The position numbers were made by a program, and so were the translations under genes. Below the pieces are notes generated by a model. The model ran no database searches and was not told the origin of the DNA. It saw only the letters and a list, made by a program, of their open reading frames with translations. From Paenibacillus polygoni (lineage in GTDB: Bacteria; Bacillota; Bacilli; Paenibacillales; Paenibacillaceae): 64,000 nucleotides of DNA. The DNA is taken from the NCBI RefSeq assembly GCF_030263935.1, contig NZ_CP127162.1, positions 4,875,089 through 4,939,088 of the forward strand. The letters run 5' to 3'. Below are positions 15,447 to 24,345 of the stretch, piece by piece. Each line of letters begins with the position of its first letter. Position 1 is the stretch's first letter.

Positions 15447-16221
15447 GCCGGTCATAATACGTTTCGCAAAGTTGGAATTCGCTATCCTTATAGAAGCATC
15501 CTCGTTCTTCCATTGCATTTCGTACCGTAAGTTTGGCGAGCTCCATCATATTATGATCACGGCTCAGATGAGCCAAATATACACGTTTTGTAATTCCATT
15601 CATCAGTTCGCTAAGAGCAGCACCTGCAGCTTCATTAGATAGATGACCAAGGTCGCCCATAATCCGTCTCTTGGTATTCCAAGGGTAACGTCCCATTCGC
15701 AGCATATCAATATCATGATTGGCTTCTAGTACCATGACATCTGCATCTGAGATCGCATCGCGGACTTTATCACTCATATAGCCAAGATCGGTTGCCACAC
15801 TAAGCTTCTCTTTACCATCATAGAAAGAATAGCCTACAGGCTCTGCTGCATCATGAGAAATACCAAACGACTCCACGCGAAGTGATTTAAACTCTGTTAC
15901 CTCTCCGCTCTCCAAAAATCGTATGTTTTCCTCAGCGATTTTACCAATCGATTTTTGCATTGCTTTCCATGTGTTCGTATTCGCATAGATCGGCAAATTA
16001 TATTTCCGCGCTACCGCACCAAGACCCCGAATATGGTCTGAATGTTCATGTGTAACTAAAATTCCGTCCAGTTGTGAACCCAGCATGTCCCGCTCTAGCA
16101 TGAGTTCATCGATTCGCTTCGCACTGAGTCCTGCATCTATTAATAAAGCCGTATCATCATTACGAACGACTGTCGCATTCCCTGTCGAACCACTCGACAA
16201 CACGGTAAAACGTATCCCCAT
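15415..16221 (-). CDS. walJ: MBL-fold hydrolase WalJ (YycJ)
   Basis: A 268-residue metallo-beta-lactamase-fold protein. The metal site motif THEHSDH (57-63) supplies H58, H60, D62 and H63; further conserved blocks are the N-terminal LSSGSTGN and the distal YLAHLSRDHN. In other Firmicutes YycJ/WalJ is implicated in DNA metabolism coordinated with cell-wall growth and is encoded with WalRK, as here. It follows walI by 6 bp, so it is co-transcribed. The C-terminus overlaps a convergent small gene. Confidence 0.93.
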   Translation of the reverse strand: MGIRFTVLSSGSTGNATVVRNDDTALLIDAGLSAKRIDELMLERDMLGSQLDGILVTHEHSDHIRGLGAVARKYNLPIYANTNTWKAMQKSIGKIAEENIRFLESGEVTEFKSLRVESFGISHDAAEPVGYSFYDGKEKLSVATDLGYMSDKVRDAISDADVMVLEANHDIDMLRMGRYPWNTKRRIMGDLGHLSNEAAGAALSELMNGITKRVYLAHLSRDHNMMELAKLTVRNAMEERGCFYKDSEFQLCETYYDRPTPWDKVSSP

Positions 16222-16227
16222 AACTCA

Positions 16228-16974
16228 TTACTCCTCCGATTTATCTGTCTTCGGACTAATCACCTCTCCGCTGATGCCCTGAACATAATAGGTCTGCCCG
16301 CCTTCGAGCACAAATCTCCACGCAGGGGCTGCCACTTGGCTGTCCGAGTTAAACTCCTCACCATAATATCCAAGCGTGATATCCTGTACGACCGCTTCAT
16401 TTGGTAAAAAAAGCTCGACCAGCGTACCAAGCGCCTTGGAAGCCGGAAGCACTTGTTGTTCTTCTTCAAATGTTGACATCTCAATCGGTGATTGCCGGTA
16501 AGCTGTAATCTTTTGATTTGAATAATATAACTCTAAATTCACATGAAAAAGAGGCCATTTCTGCTCCGCAAGCGGATGTAAAATAAATCGGTCTGAAGCA
16601 TCCAGATTCGCAAGCGGGTCCAGTTTATACTGATTAATATCTGGAATTGTCTTTTTCAGCGCAGCTGCCATTTCTTTTTCAGAAAACACAAGTTTACTAT
16701 CAATAGGCTGATCAAGCTGTACGATCCCCGCTGCCTTGTCTCCATTAAGATATCGATAGGTCAGCTTTGGCATAACAGGCGTGTCGCTTGGAATGGGCGC
16801 AAGAATCTGAATCCCCTTCTCCTCCATCAGTCGCTGTGTACTGTCCCCAAGAGAAGTATAGTCAAGATTTGAGCCGGCCGATTCCCGTGCATCCACCCAC
16901 AACTGATAACCCAGAACCAGGTTCAGCAGCAGAAAAGCATATATTAATACATTCTTGGCACGGCCAAAGTCCAT
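16228..16974 (-). CDS. walI: WalI (YycI), negative regulator of the WalK kinase
   Basis: 248 residues with one N-terminal transmembrane helix (about 8-28) and an extracytoplasmic domain of the YycI type, sharing the fold of YycH and PepSY-like repeats. In B. subtilis WalH and WalI form a membrane complex that modulates WalK. The gene lies in the order walR-K-H-I-J with short spacers. The start has an SD-like GAGGTGAAAAG. The extracellular sequence is poorly conserved, so the assignment rests on position, topology and length. Confidence 0.88.
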   Translation of the reverse strand: MDFGRAKNVLIYAFLLLNLVLGYQLWVDARESAGSNLDYTSLGDSTQRLMEEKGIQILAPIPSDTPVMPKLTYRYLNGDKAAGIVQLDQPIDSKLVFSEKEMAAALKKTIPDINQYKLDPLANLDASDRFILHPLAEQKWPLFHVNLELYYSNQKITAYRQSPIEMSTFEEEQQVLPASKALGTLVELFLPNEAVVQDITLGYYGEEFNSDSQVAAPAWRFVLEGGQTYYVQGISGEVISPKTDKSEE

Positions 16975-17034
16975 CTTTTCACCTCATTTCATTATAGACC
17001 ACCTGTACAGGCCAGTCCAAGGGGTAACCACTTT

Positions 17035-18318
17035 TTACTTCTCCTCGAGCGTCCTTACTTCCCCTGTACTCAGTTTAACAGTCCACACAGGGATGAGTTT
17101 CATTCCTGCCTCTGTCGGCAGTGGATGATAAGCGGGGTATACACTAACCACTTCTGTATCTCCAGCGACTTCTTCGATCTGCTGTTCCAGTTCTTCCCCG
17201 TAAGGAAGCTGTACCATCTGCTTATCGATTTCTTCTCCCTCTCTTAAATAGAGCAGGGAACGTTCGTAGGTAGCAACAGACTCTTTCTGCACATCAAGAT
17301 ACATATGTTCAAATCCATACTGCGGCAGATCGAGGATCTGATAGCTGTCATAATAGGGAAGTAAATTAATCTCCGTACTTTGATTCTCCGTATTCATGGT
17401 AAGCTGGTAGGTTCCGTTAAAACCGCCATACTGATTCACAAAATCAACCGCTGCAAGCACGTCCTTCGTCCGGTCGACTTCACTTGTCAGCACAGCTGCC
17501 GGGTCATTATAACTAATCCAGCGCTGGTTATATTTCACCTGCAAGCTTCGCTTGCTGTCTGTATAAATTTCTGATCCATCTTTCTCCTGAATATTTCGCG
17601 TCATACTCGGGTCAAAGAATAGACTGCGCTGCATTTGTTCTACCGTATACTGACCTGCCTTAATCTCTACTTGAAGTACTTCAAGCGGTTCTTCTGGAAT
17701 ATAGTATCCGTCATCAGTCAGCTGATAAGGAGTCCAGCCCGTCCCAAAATCCACATGCTGCAGCACATCCTGCACTGTTAAGTCCACATCTGAAGCCTCA
17801 TAAACGACATCCCCCCGAGCGCTGAAGAACAGAGCGTGTACCTTGGGGTCTTTATCGGTAGTATAGATCCATATCTTATGAATCGTTTCTCCCTGAAAAA
17901 GAGGGTCTGGATCAAGCTGCATAACCCGCTGCAACAGCGATACAGGAATACCCCCGTCAAATGACAGCTCCATGCCCGGATGCTTCTTCTTCAGTTCCTC
18001 CCAATCCGCAGAATCTACACTCTGCCTTTCAAAATCACCGAAATTTCGGCCTTGAAGCCGTGAATAGATGAGCTGATAAAAGGTGGATTCCGGATAAAAA
18101 ATCGTATGCTTATCCTTTCCCATATGAATGATCATCTGATCAGGAAATAATAGATTCTCTACTCGCTGTTCCTGCCCCATATTCTCGGTCTTGATGTAGT
18201 TAGATTCACTATTCACGATGGAGTAACTTCCGGGCAGACGGTAAATAAGAAAATAACTCTGAACAAGACTGGCTGTGATCAGCAGTACTAATACCGTGTT
18301 TTTCAGACCTTCCTTCAT
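17035..18318 (-). CDS. walH: WalH (YycH), regulator of the WalK kinase
   Basis: 427 residues with one transmembrane helix near the N-terminus (about 8-26), then a large extracytoplasmic region with the blocks QMIIHMGKDKHTIFYPES and GTYQLTMNTENQSTEINLLPY, typical of YycH. With WalI it restrains the WalK sensor in Bacillus. Its ATG overlaps the walK stop (18315-18318, ATGA), so translation is coupled. A 60-bp gap separates it from walI. Confidence 0.92.
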   Translation of the reverse strand: MKEGLKNTVLVLLITASLVQSYFLIYRLPGSYSIVNSESNYIKTENMGQEQRVENLLFPDQMIIHMGKDKHTIFYPESTFYQLIYSRLQGRNFGDFERQSVDSADWEELKKKHPGMELSFDGGIPVSLLQRVMQLDPDPLFQGETIHKIWIYTTDKDPKVHALFFSARGDVVYEASDVDLTVQDVLQHVDFGTGWTPYQLTDDGYYIPEEPLEVLQVEIKAGQYTVEQMQRSLFFDPSMTRNIQEKDGSEIYTDSKRSLQVKYNQRWISYNDPAAVLTSEVDRTKDVLAAVDFVNQYGGFNGTYQLTMNTENQSTEINLLPYYDSYQILDLPQYGFEHMYLDVQKESVATYERSLLYLREGEEIDKQMVQLPYGEELEQQIEEVAGDTEVVSVYPAYHPLPTEAGMKLIPVWTVKLSTGEVRTLEEK

Positions 18319-20141
18319 GAATAGCCCCTCTCTTCCTGTACAAGAGGCAGAATGAACGTAACTCTTGTTCCTTTTCCAAACTCAGACTCAAGTTCAATGT
18401 CGCCGCCATGTGCTTTGACGATTTCCCGGGCAATCGATAAACCAAGCCCCGTACCGCCCATACTGCGAGCTCTTCCTTTTTCCACACGATAGAATCGTTC
18501 GAAGATGCGTTCAATGTCCTTTTTAGGAATGCCGATCCCGGTATCTTCAACCGATATGGCTACCCCTTTTTCTACAAGGGAAGCAGCCAAGGTGACACTC
18601 CCCCCCTCATTCGAATACTTGAGCGCATTAGATACTAGATTATCGAGAAGCTGATCGATCTGATCCCGATCCATGGGTACTTCCGGAACTCCCCGCTCTA
18701 CAATGACCGCAATACTCATGTGTTTCTGCTGCATCTGGAATGAGAAGCGATCAGCCACCTCTTCCAGCACATCAATGATCGGAGTAAGCTGCTTACGAAG
18801 CGGGGCTTCACTAGAGTCAAGCCGTGACAGATGAAGGAGATCGGTAACCAGTCTGATCATCCGCTCCGTTTCATTTTGGATCACCCCAACAAAACGTCCT
18901 CCTAGTTCAGGGTCTTCAATTGCTCCATCATCGAGTGCTTCTGCATAGCTTTTGATCGTTGTCAGCGGAGTTCTCAGCTCATGGGACACATTAGCCACAA
19001 ACTCACGCCGTGATGCCTCAAGCTCCTCCTGTTCCGTCACATCCTGAAGCACGATAATAGTACCTGTTCCGCCATGCCCTCGCCGGTGGACAGGGGTAAA
19101 TGTAACCCGAATCACGAGTGATCCATCCTGACCTTGGGGGTGAATTTGTAAAAGCGTAGAAGCAGTAATGCCGCTCAGCATCGTCTCCGCTTCCTCCACA
19201 TCAAGTCCGAGCAGGACAGCAAAATGCCTTCCGGTCATTGCAGATTCGTCGGCACCCAGCATGAGACTGGCACGTTTATTCACGAGAATAATACGTCCAA
19301 GCTCGTCCGTAGCGACAACGCCGTCACTCATATTCGCAAGGATCGAGGACAGCTTTTCTTTTTCCTCTTCGTTCTCGGATAGTGCCGTTCGTAAACGGCT
19401 TGTCATATAATTAAAAGCTTTGCTGAGCTGCCCGATCTCATCGGTCCCATGCACTGGCATTTTAGTGCGAAAATCGCCTTCCGCAACAGCATTTGCCTTT
19501 CGTGTTAGTTCCTTGATCGGGGCTGTAATGGTATGGGATAGAATGACACCGAGCACAGCAGTCAGACCAAGCGCGATCATGACTCCGGATATAAAAATAT
19601 TATTGATCCGCTCCATTGTTGTGTATAATTCGTTCATCGATGCCGCAATATAGACAGCACCGACGATTTTTCCTCCCGAGGAGACCGGCTTGGCTACTAC
19701 TTTTTTACGTACATTATCTTCATCAATCACATTTTCTTCATTATCCCGAATTCCTTGCAGTGCCCGGCTGACCACGGTTTGTGTGTTTTTACGGCCTATG
19801 TAATTGTTGTGCGAGCTAAGGGTTGTTGTCAGCACACGACCGCTTGCATCAAGCACCTGAATCTCTGCACCGCTAATATTAAAAAGATTATTTACCAGTG
19901 TCCCTAGACTCTCGGTTCGATCTTCCCCAGCATCCCCGTCTCCGGTTACGAGGGTTTCTGCTACAAGTACAGACAGCATTTCAGCACGTGCGTGTAAGTC
20001 TTCTGTAAAGTTGCTGGTCAGCGACGTTTTCATCGCACTAACAAAGTAGACACCGATCAGCTGCATTGCTACCAGAATGAGAAGCACATATACAATAATC
20101 AGTTTGGCCTGGACAGTACGAAAAAAAGAAGTCCATTTCAT
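18315..20141 (-). CDS. walK: Sensor histidine kinase WalK
   Basis: 608 residues, close to the 611 of the B. subtilis protein. Transmembrane helix 1 (13-35), an extracellular PAS-like sensor (about 37-180), transmembrane helix 2 (183-202), HAMP (203-255), a cytoplasmic PAS (about 262-370), a HisKA domain with phospho-acceptor His387 in NVSHELRTPLT, and HATPase_c with N, G1 and G2 boxes (DNLVSNALKYS, DTGIGIP, GGTGLGLS). It senses cell-wall status and phosphorylates WalR. It directly follows walR (stop and start adjacent). Confidence 0.97.
   Translation of the reverse strand: MKWTSFFRTVQAKLIIVYVLLILVAMQLIGVYFVSAMKTSLTSNFTEDLHARAEMLSVLVAETLVTGDGDAGEDRTESLGTLVNNLFNISGAEIQVLDASGRVLTTTLSSHNNYIGRKNTQTVVSRALQGIRDNEENVIDEDNVRKKVVAKPVSSGGKIVGAVYIAASMNELYTTMERINNIFISGVMIALGLTAVLGVILSHTITAPIKELTRKANAVAEGDFRTKMPVHGTDEIGQLSKAFNYMTSRLRTALSENEEEKEKLSSILANMSDGVVATDELGRIILVNKRASLMLGADESAMTGRHFAVLLGLDVEEAETMLSGITASTLLQIHPQGQDGSLVIRVTFTPVHRRGHGGTGTIIVLQDVTEQEELEASRREFVANVSHELRTPLTTIKSYAEALDDGAIEDPELGGRFVGVIQNETERMIRLVTDLLHLSRLDSSEAPLRKQLTPIIDVLEEVADRFSFQMQQKHMSIAVIVERGVPEVPMDRDQIDQLLDNLVSNALKYSNEGGSVTLAASLVEKGVAISVEDTGIGIPKKDIERIFERFYRVEKGRARSMGGTGLGLSIAREIVKAHGGDIELESEFGKGTRVTFILPLVQEERGYS
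18421..18434. promoter_or_regulatory. Candidate Noc-binding site (NBS) inside walK
   Basis: ATTTCCCGGGCAAT differs at one position from the B. subtilis NBS palindrome ATTTCCCGGGAAAT. A noc gene is present at about 51 kb. A single near-match within coding sequence could be chance; a weaker one (11/14) lies in rsmG near 52382-52395. Confidence 0.3.
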
Positions 20142-20867
20142 CTACAAAACTCCGCTCTTGGAACCTCGAATCAAATAACCAAGTCCCCTGCGTGTCACAA
20201 TCGTTTCCGGTTTACTTGGATTTTCTTCAATCTTCTCTCTCAGACGCCGAATCGTCACATCCACTGTTCTCACATCACCAAAATATTCAAACCCCCATAC
20301 TGCCTGCAGCAAATGTTCTCTCGTCATCACTTTGCCTGCATTCTTGGCCATATAATAGAGCAGTTCATATTCGCGGTGGGTCAGATCAAGTGCTGCTCCG
20401 CCTTTATAAGCCGTATACATATCGGTATCAAAATAAAGGTCATGTAATTTCAGCCCCTGCTGTTCTTCTGCCGAAGAGGAAGTATCCACTTGAATCTGTG
20501 GTTTTTGTTGTCTTCGCATTTGTGCTTTTACCCGGGCCAGCAGCTCTCTTGTACTAAATGGTTTCGTGACATAATCGTCCGCTCCGAGTTCAAGTCCTAA
20601 CACCTTATCAATCTCTGAATCTTTAGCCGTCAGCATAATAATGCGGGTCTCAAGCTGTGCTCTTACCTCCCGGCAGACATCCATTCCGTCCTTACCTGGG
20701 AGCATTAAATCCAGCAAAATTAGATCCGGTTGTTCAGACAATGCAAGTTCCACGGCCTGTATGCCGTCAAAGGCACAAGTAACCTGATATCCCTCTTTCT
20801 CCAGGTTAAATTTAAGGATATCTGCGATTGGTTGTTCATCATCTACTACGAGAATCTTTCCTTGCAT
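20142..20867 (-). CDS. walR: Response regulator WalR
   Basis: A 241-residue OmpR-type regulator. The receiver domain has VVDDEQ near the N-terminus and phospho-acceptor Asp53 in [11 protein letters not shown]; a winged-helix DNA-binding domain follows ([17 protein letters not shown]...RGLGYLIRG). WalR is the essential regulator of autolysin and wall-homeostasis genes. I start it at the ATG at 20867, with GGAG 7 bp upstream, not at the in-frame TTG at 20885. It heads the walRKHI(J) operon. Confidence 0.96.
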   Translation of the reverse strand: MQGKILVVDDEQPIADILKFNLEKEGYQVTCAFDGIQAVELALSEQPDLILLDLMLPGKDGMDVCREVRAQLETRIIMLTAKDSEIDKVLGLELGADDYVTKPFSTRELLARVKAQMRRQQKPQIQVDTSSSAEEQQGLKLHDLYFDTDMYTAYKGGAALDLTHREYELLYYMAKNAGKVMTREHLLQAVWGFEYFGDVRTVDVTIRRLREKIEENPSKPETIVTRRGLGYLIRGSKSGVL

Positions 20868-20937
20868 ACAATCGCTCCGCTCCAACGTTTATTTTGTGAA
20901 AAAGACCTCGGTCTTATTTATCTGCTTAATACGATCT

Positions 20938-20943
20938 ATTTTA
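20938..20943 (-). promoter_or_regulatory. Candidate extended -10 promoter of walR
   Basis: On the minus strand TGTTAAAAT gives an extended -10 (TG-n-TAAAAT) about 70 bp upstream of the walR ATG. No good -35 element is visible. In the 5' UTR a small inverted repeat (AAGACC/GGTCTT) is followed by TTTT and could be a weak attenuator. The IS1182 element lies just upstream of this region. Confidence 0.4.
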
Positions 20944-20998
20944 ACACACCTAAACCGGCAGATTCACTAGGTGAAAAGGTCTCCTTTCTCACACAAAA

Positions 20999-21030
20999 AA
21001 GCATGATCTGTCTCTATACAGACCATGCTT
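20999..21030. repeat. Left copy of a 32-bp target-site duplication
   Basis: Identical, base for base, to 22578-22609. Each copy is itself an imperfect hairpin (AAGCATG...CATGCTT). On the minus strand this left copy is followed by TTTTTTGTG, so it is the original terminator end of the M23 peptidase gene, now displaced by 1.5 kb from that gene. Confidence 0.9.
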
Positions 21031-22577
21031 CAGATTGTAGACAAAAGGCATTCGGAATGTATTCATTCTGAGTGCCTTTTGTCATTTCTACTTCTTTTCA
21101 TGAATAAATCAGGTGGAAACCCGCCTGATTTACGCTGGAATTGGTCTGTTCCACGACCATCTGGCGATTTTCTTCAAATTCATGGCAGCAAACGTAAGCA
21201 TCGCCTGCATGGACAATTTTTTTAGCCCTCGCAGGGTTGTCCATCGCATGCCATGCTTTTCTTTTGCATCTGCAAATACCCGTTCCACCGTTTCTTTTCG
21301 TTTTGCATAGATTTGTTTTACATGCTGGTGGTGTCTTAGATGCTCTACTTCTTCTAAGTGGTTTTGCCATACATGTCGCGTCACTACTTTTTGGTGGTTC
21401 TTGCTCCCTGTACACATGGATAAATAATGACACGATTTACAAATTTCTTTTGGAGATTTGTATTCTCGGTACCCCTCTTTATTGGTGGTCGAGTAAGGTA
21501 ATACCACGTTAGCAGGACATAAATAGGCGTCAAAATATTCATCATACACGTAGTCATCTTTTCGAAAACCTTCTTTTTGAGAACGCGGACGTGTATAAGG
21601 CAGCGCCGGAGTAACCCCTTGCTCCAACAAATATTTGCTAATCCAAGGTGTTTTGTAGGCAGCATCGGCTGCCACTGCTACAGGTTTCCCAATCTTTTCT
21701 TTTACCATTTCTACGAGGGGTGCAAGCAAGTGGCTGTCATGTTCATTTCCGGGAGTGACGATGTTACCGAGTACAAATCCGTTTCGGTCTACTGCTGCGT
21801 GAAACGAATAAGCAAATTGTTTGGTCCGTTCATCTTTGACATAGTAGCCGCTATCGGGATCTGTAGTGCTTTGTTTAATTTCCTTTTCTTCTTCTTTTTT
21901 AAAAGAGTCCGGAGGAAACGGCTTTTTATCATGGTCGTCCCGATCTTGGTTAATTTCCTCTTCCAGTTTGCGTTGATATGCTCTTGTTTCTTTGCGTACA
22001 ACCTTCTTTTCGAATTTCCGTTTATTCGCACTCGCTTTTACGTGTGTAGAATCGATGAAAACATGCTCCGCGCTGAGTAAATGTTTCTCAGCTGCAGTCC
22101 GCAAAATACGGTAGAAAATCTGTTCGAATAGATCTGTATCTTTAAAACGACGTTCGTAGTTCTTTCCAAAGGTAGAGAAATGCGGAACTTTATCATAAAA
22201 TCCATAGCCCAGAAACCAACGATACGCCATGTTGGTTTGAACTTCTTCGATCGTTTTTCGCATGGAACGAATACCAAAGGTATATTGAATAAGAGGTAAT
22301 TTAATTAAGATGACCGGATCGATGCTAGGTCGTCCAATTTCCGAATAATGATCCTGAACCAAGTCGTAGATGAAAGAAAAGTCGATCGCCGATTCGATTT
22401 TGCGAACCAAATGATCTTCTGGAACGAGTTGATCTAGAGCAACCATTTCAAGTTGGTCACGTTGAGTGGAGGATTGTTTCGTTAGCAAGATTGTCACCTC
22501 AAATAAAATAGTTGCTTCTATTGTAAAATAAAAAAGACTGCAGGCAAACTAGTTTAAGCTAGTTTGTCTACAGTCTG
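21031..22577 (-). mobile_element. IS1182-family insertion sequence (1547 bp)
   Basis: The element is bounded by inverted ends CAGA(T/C)TGTAGACAAA (14 of 15 matching) and carries a single transposase gene on the minus strand. Subterminal hairpins lie inside both ends (21040-21083 and around 22540-22565). It is flanked by a 32-bp direct repeat equal to a terminator stem-loop. Long, variable and palindromic target duplications are, from memory, a feature of this family. It separates the M23 peptidase gene from walR. Confidence 0.92.
21130..22497 (-). CDS. IS1182-family transposase
   Basis: 455 residues, full length. An N-terminal DUF772-type region (GRPSIDPVILIKLPLIQYTFGIRS...), the DDE core with D in IDSTHVKA, D in AADAAYKT and E in ETVERVFADAKEKHGMRW, and a C-terminal DDE_Tnp_1-like zinc region with Cys residues in CPAN..., CKSCHYLSMC. 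A charged Lys/Glu/Asp-rich insert lies at about 180-215. It belongs to the IS1182/IS4-group transposases. It is intact and probably functional. Confidence 0.95.
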   Translation of the reverse strand: MTILLTKQSSTQRDQLEMVALDQLVPEDHLVRKIESAIDFSFIYDLVQDHYSEIGRPSIDPVILIKLPLIQYTFGIRSMRKTIEEVQTNMAYRWFLGYGFYDKVPHFSTFGKNYERRFKDTDLFEQIFYRILRTAAEKHLLSAEHVFIDSTHVKASANKRKFEKKVVRKETRAYQRKLEEEINQDRDDHDKKPFPPDSFKKEEEKEIKQSTTDPDSGYYVKDERTKQFAYSFHAAVDRNGFVLGNIVTPGNEHDSHLLAPLVEMVKEKIGKPVAVAADAAYKTPWISKYLLEQGVTPALPYTRPRSQKEGFRKDDYVYDEYFDAYLCPANVVLPYSTTNKEGYREYKSPKEICKSCHYLSMCTGSKNHQKVVTRHVWQNHLEEVEHLRHHQHVKQIYAKRKETVERVFADAKEKHGMRWTTLRGLKKLSMQAMLTFAAMNLKKIARWSWNRPIPA

Positions 22578-22609
22578 AAGCATGATCTGTCTCTATACAG
22601 ACCATGCTT
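22578..22609 (-). terminator. Right copy of the 32-bp duplication: peptidase terminator stem
   Basis: This copy lies 8 bp past the M23 peptidase stop. It keeps the hairpin (12 of 13 pairs) but its U tract is now replaced by the IS end. Termination of the peptidase gene is therefore probably weakened, and transcripts could run antisense to nothing but co-directionally into the transposase's own minus-strand gene. Confidence 0.7.
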
Positions 22610-22616
22610 TCCTATT

Positions 22617-24098
22617 TTACGGCAGATATTTCATTGGATTCTGCGCAACGCTGTCTTTTTTAATCTCAAAATGAAGATGTGTCCCTGTCGAGCGACCGGT
22701 ATTACCCATCACACCGATGGCTTCGCCTTTCTCAACAATCTGGCCTACCTTCACATCGATACTCTTTAAGTGTCCATACACCGTTTCGTAGCCATTACGG
22801 TGATTAATAATAATGACGTTTCCATACCCGCTTTGCTGCCCGGCAAAAGTAACGACTCCTTCGTCTGATGCTTTAATCGAACGTTCTCCGACAAGGTCAA
22901 TTCCTTTGTGCTGTCTGCCCCATCGCTGTCCAAAGCTGCTGCTGATGACCGCATTCGATACGGGCCAGGTAAACACGCCGCTGCCCTCCCCGGTTACTTT
23001 CGTTCCCTGTATTACAATCTCACTTACCGAAGCTTCCAATACTTCTTGTCCAAGCCATTCTTCCTTAACGACTTCGCCATTCTCTTTGGTAATCCGGTAG
23101 CTCATTTGTTTTCGTCCTGTTTTCCCTTCACGAACTACTTTGGTTACTCCTGATTTAAGCTCGTCGCTTTTACGAACTTCTACCTGTGGTTCGGTAATGA
23201 CTTCTTCAACCACATGTTCTACCGTTGTTACCGTAAGTGCTGGTTTCAGTGCAAGAACAGTAATCTGCTGTCCCACCTTAATGAAATCATTTTTGATGTC
23301 TGGATTTAGGGAACGAATTTCAGCGAGTTTCATTTGATGAGCCTTAGCTATAGAGGATAAGGTGTCCCCTTCTTTGACCTGATAAGAAAACTCTTCTTGA
23401 GTACCTTCGGTTAAAAGCTGAATTGCTTCCTCGTCTGTTAACACTTTATTCGGGTCAGCTGCCACTTCTCTTACTGCTACTTCTTCCTTAAGCTTTATAG
23501 AAGCGAGAGTAACCTGCTCTTCTTTAGCCTTAGATGTTTCCTCTTCTGACGAAGTAAAAGCAGCGACCGCTTTCACTTTTAGGCCAGCATCTGAAGACTC
23601 CGTCTTTGCCTCGGCCGGAATATACATATCTTTTACGCGCTCCAGAATCTGCTCTGCTGTTTCTTGATCTTTTACAATCGCGACCACTTTGTCTCCTACT
23701 TTAAGTTCAGCGCCTTCCGCATAAGCCGTAATCATTCCATCCAGCTTGGACAGCGTTTCTTCCGTAGTAATGCTTGCTGGCTTACTCGAACGGATCTTCT
23801 TGAGCGAGATCGCCTCTGTATTCAGCTTCATCGTAACATCCGGGTATTTCTTCTCATACTCCTGTTTCTTCTGATCGTATAGCGAGAGCAGCTCTTCCTT
23901 ACTAGATAAGGTTCCAATCAGCTCATCCTTCACATATACGTTGTAATATGGAGTTGTAAGTAACTGATGACCTGCAAATCCTACAGATAACATCATAAAA
24001 AAACCTGCTGCAGTAAGCAAAAACCATTTGCGCGGTTTCATAAAAAGCTTTTTAGTTATGGAAACCGATGTATTCGTGTTGTCTTTCGAACTGCTCAT
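22617..24098 (-). CDS. Membrane-anchored M23 metallopeptidase with LysM and G5 domains
   Basis: 493 residues. One N-terminal membrane helix (about 24-44), a long extracytoplasmic stretch, a LysM domain (about 232-283, SYQVKEGDTLSSIAKAH...), a G5-type domain (about 290-365), and a C-terminal LytM/M23 domain (about 390-490) with the Zn-ligand segments KGIDLVG and HLHFE. It is predicted to bind and cleave peptidoglycan cross-bridges at the cell surface. It sits directly upstream of walRK, whose regulon in Bacillus includes such endopeptidases, a natural functional link. The role (YocH/CwlO-like hydrolase or sporulation factor) is not resolved. Confidence 0.92.
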   Translation of the reverse strand: MSSSKDNTNTSVSITKKLFMKPRKWFLLTAAGFFMMLSVGFAGHQLLTTPYYNVYVKDELIGTLSSKEELLSLYDQKKQEYEKKYPDVTMKLNTEAISLKKIRSSKPASITTEETLSKLDGMITAYAEGAELKVGDKVVAIVKDQETAEQILERVKDMYIPAEAKTESSDAGLKVKAVAAFTSSEEETSKAKEEQVTLASIKLKEEVAVREVAADPNKVLTDEEAIQLLTEGTQEEFSYQVKEGDTLSSIAKAHQMKLAEIRSLNPDIKNDFIKVGQQITVLALKPALTVTTVEHVVEEVITEPQVEVRKSDELKSGVTKVVREGKTGRKQMSYRITKENGEVVKEEWLGQEVLEASVSEIVIQGTKVTGEGSGVFTWPVSNAVISSSFGQRWGRQHKGIDLVGERSIKASDEGVVTFAGQQSGYGNVIIINHRNGYETVYGHLKSIDVKVGQIVEKGEAIGVMGNTGRSTGTHLHFEIKKDSVAQNPMKYLP

Positions 24099-24309
24099 GA
24101 TTCTCTCCTTTATGGTTACACGCCTTAGGTATCATCGAAATTGTCACCAGTGTATTATTTGTTATTAATGACATACTTATGAGTCATTTCATTCAATTTC
24201 ATAGCTAAACTTCATATTTGTGTAAAAGTGTCAAAATTTTAACCTTTTGTCCACTTGTATACTCTATCATAGGTTTTCCTTGTCTAGCAACACGGGAAAA
24301 CATGCCAAA

Positions 24310-24332
24310 AAACCCGCGACAAGCGCGGGTTT
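24310..24332 (-). terminator. Strong terminator after the 201-residue membrane protein gene
   Basis: AAACCCGCG pairs with CGCGGGTTT (9 bp, 5-base loop ACAAG); on the minus strand it is followed by TTTTTTGG. It terminates the gene that ends at 24346 and separates it from the M23 peptidase, whose own promoter should lie between 24099 and 24310. Confidence 0.85.
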
Positions 24333-24345
24333 CCTGAACTTTCCT

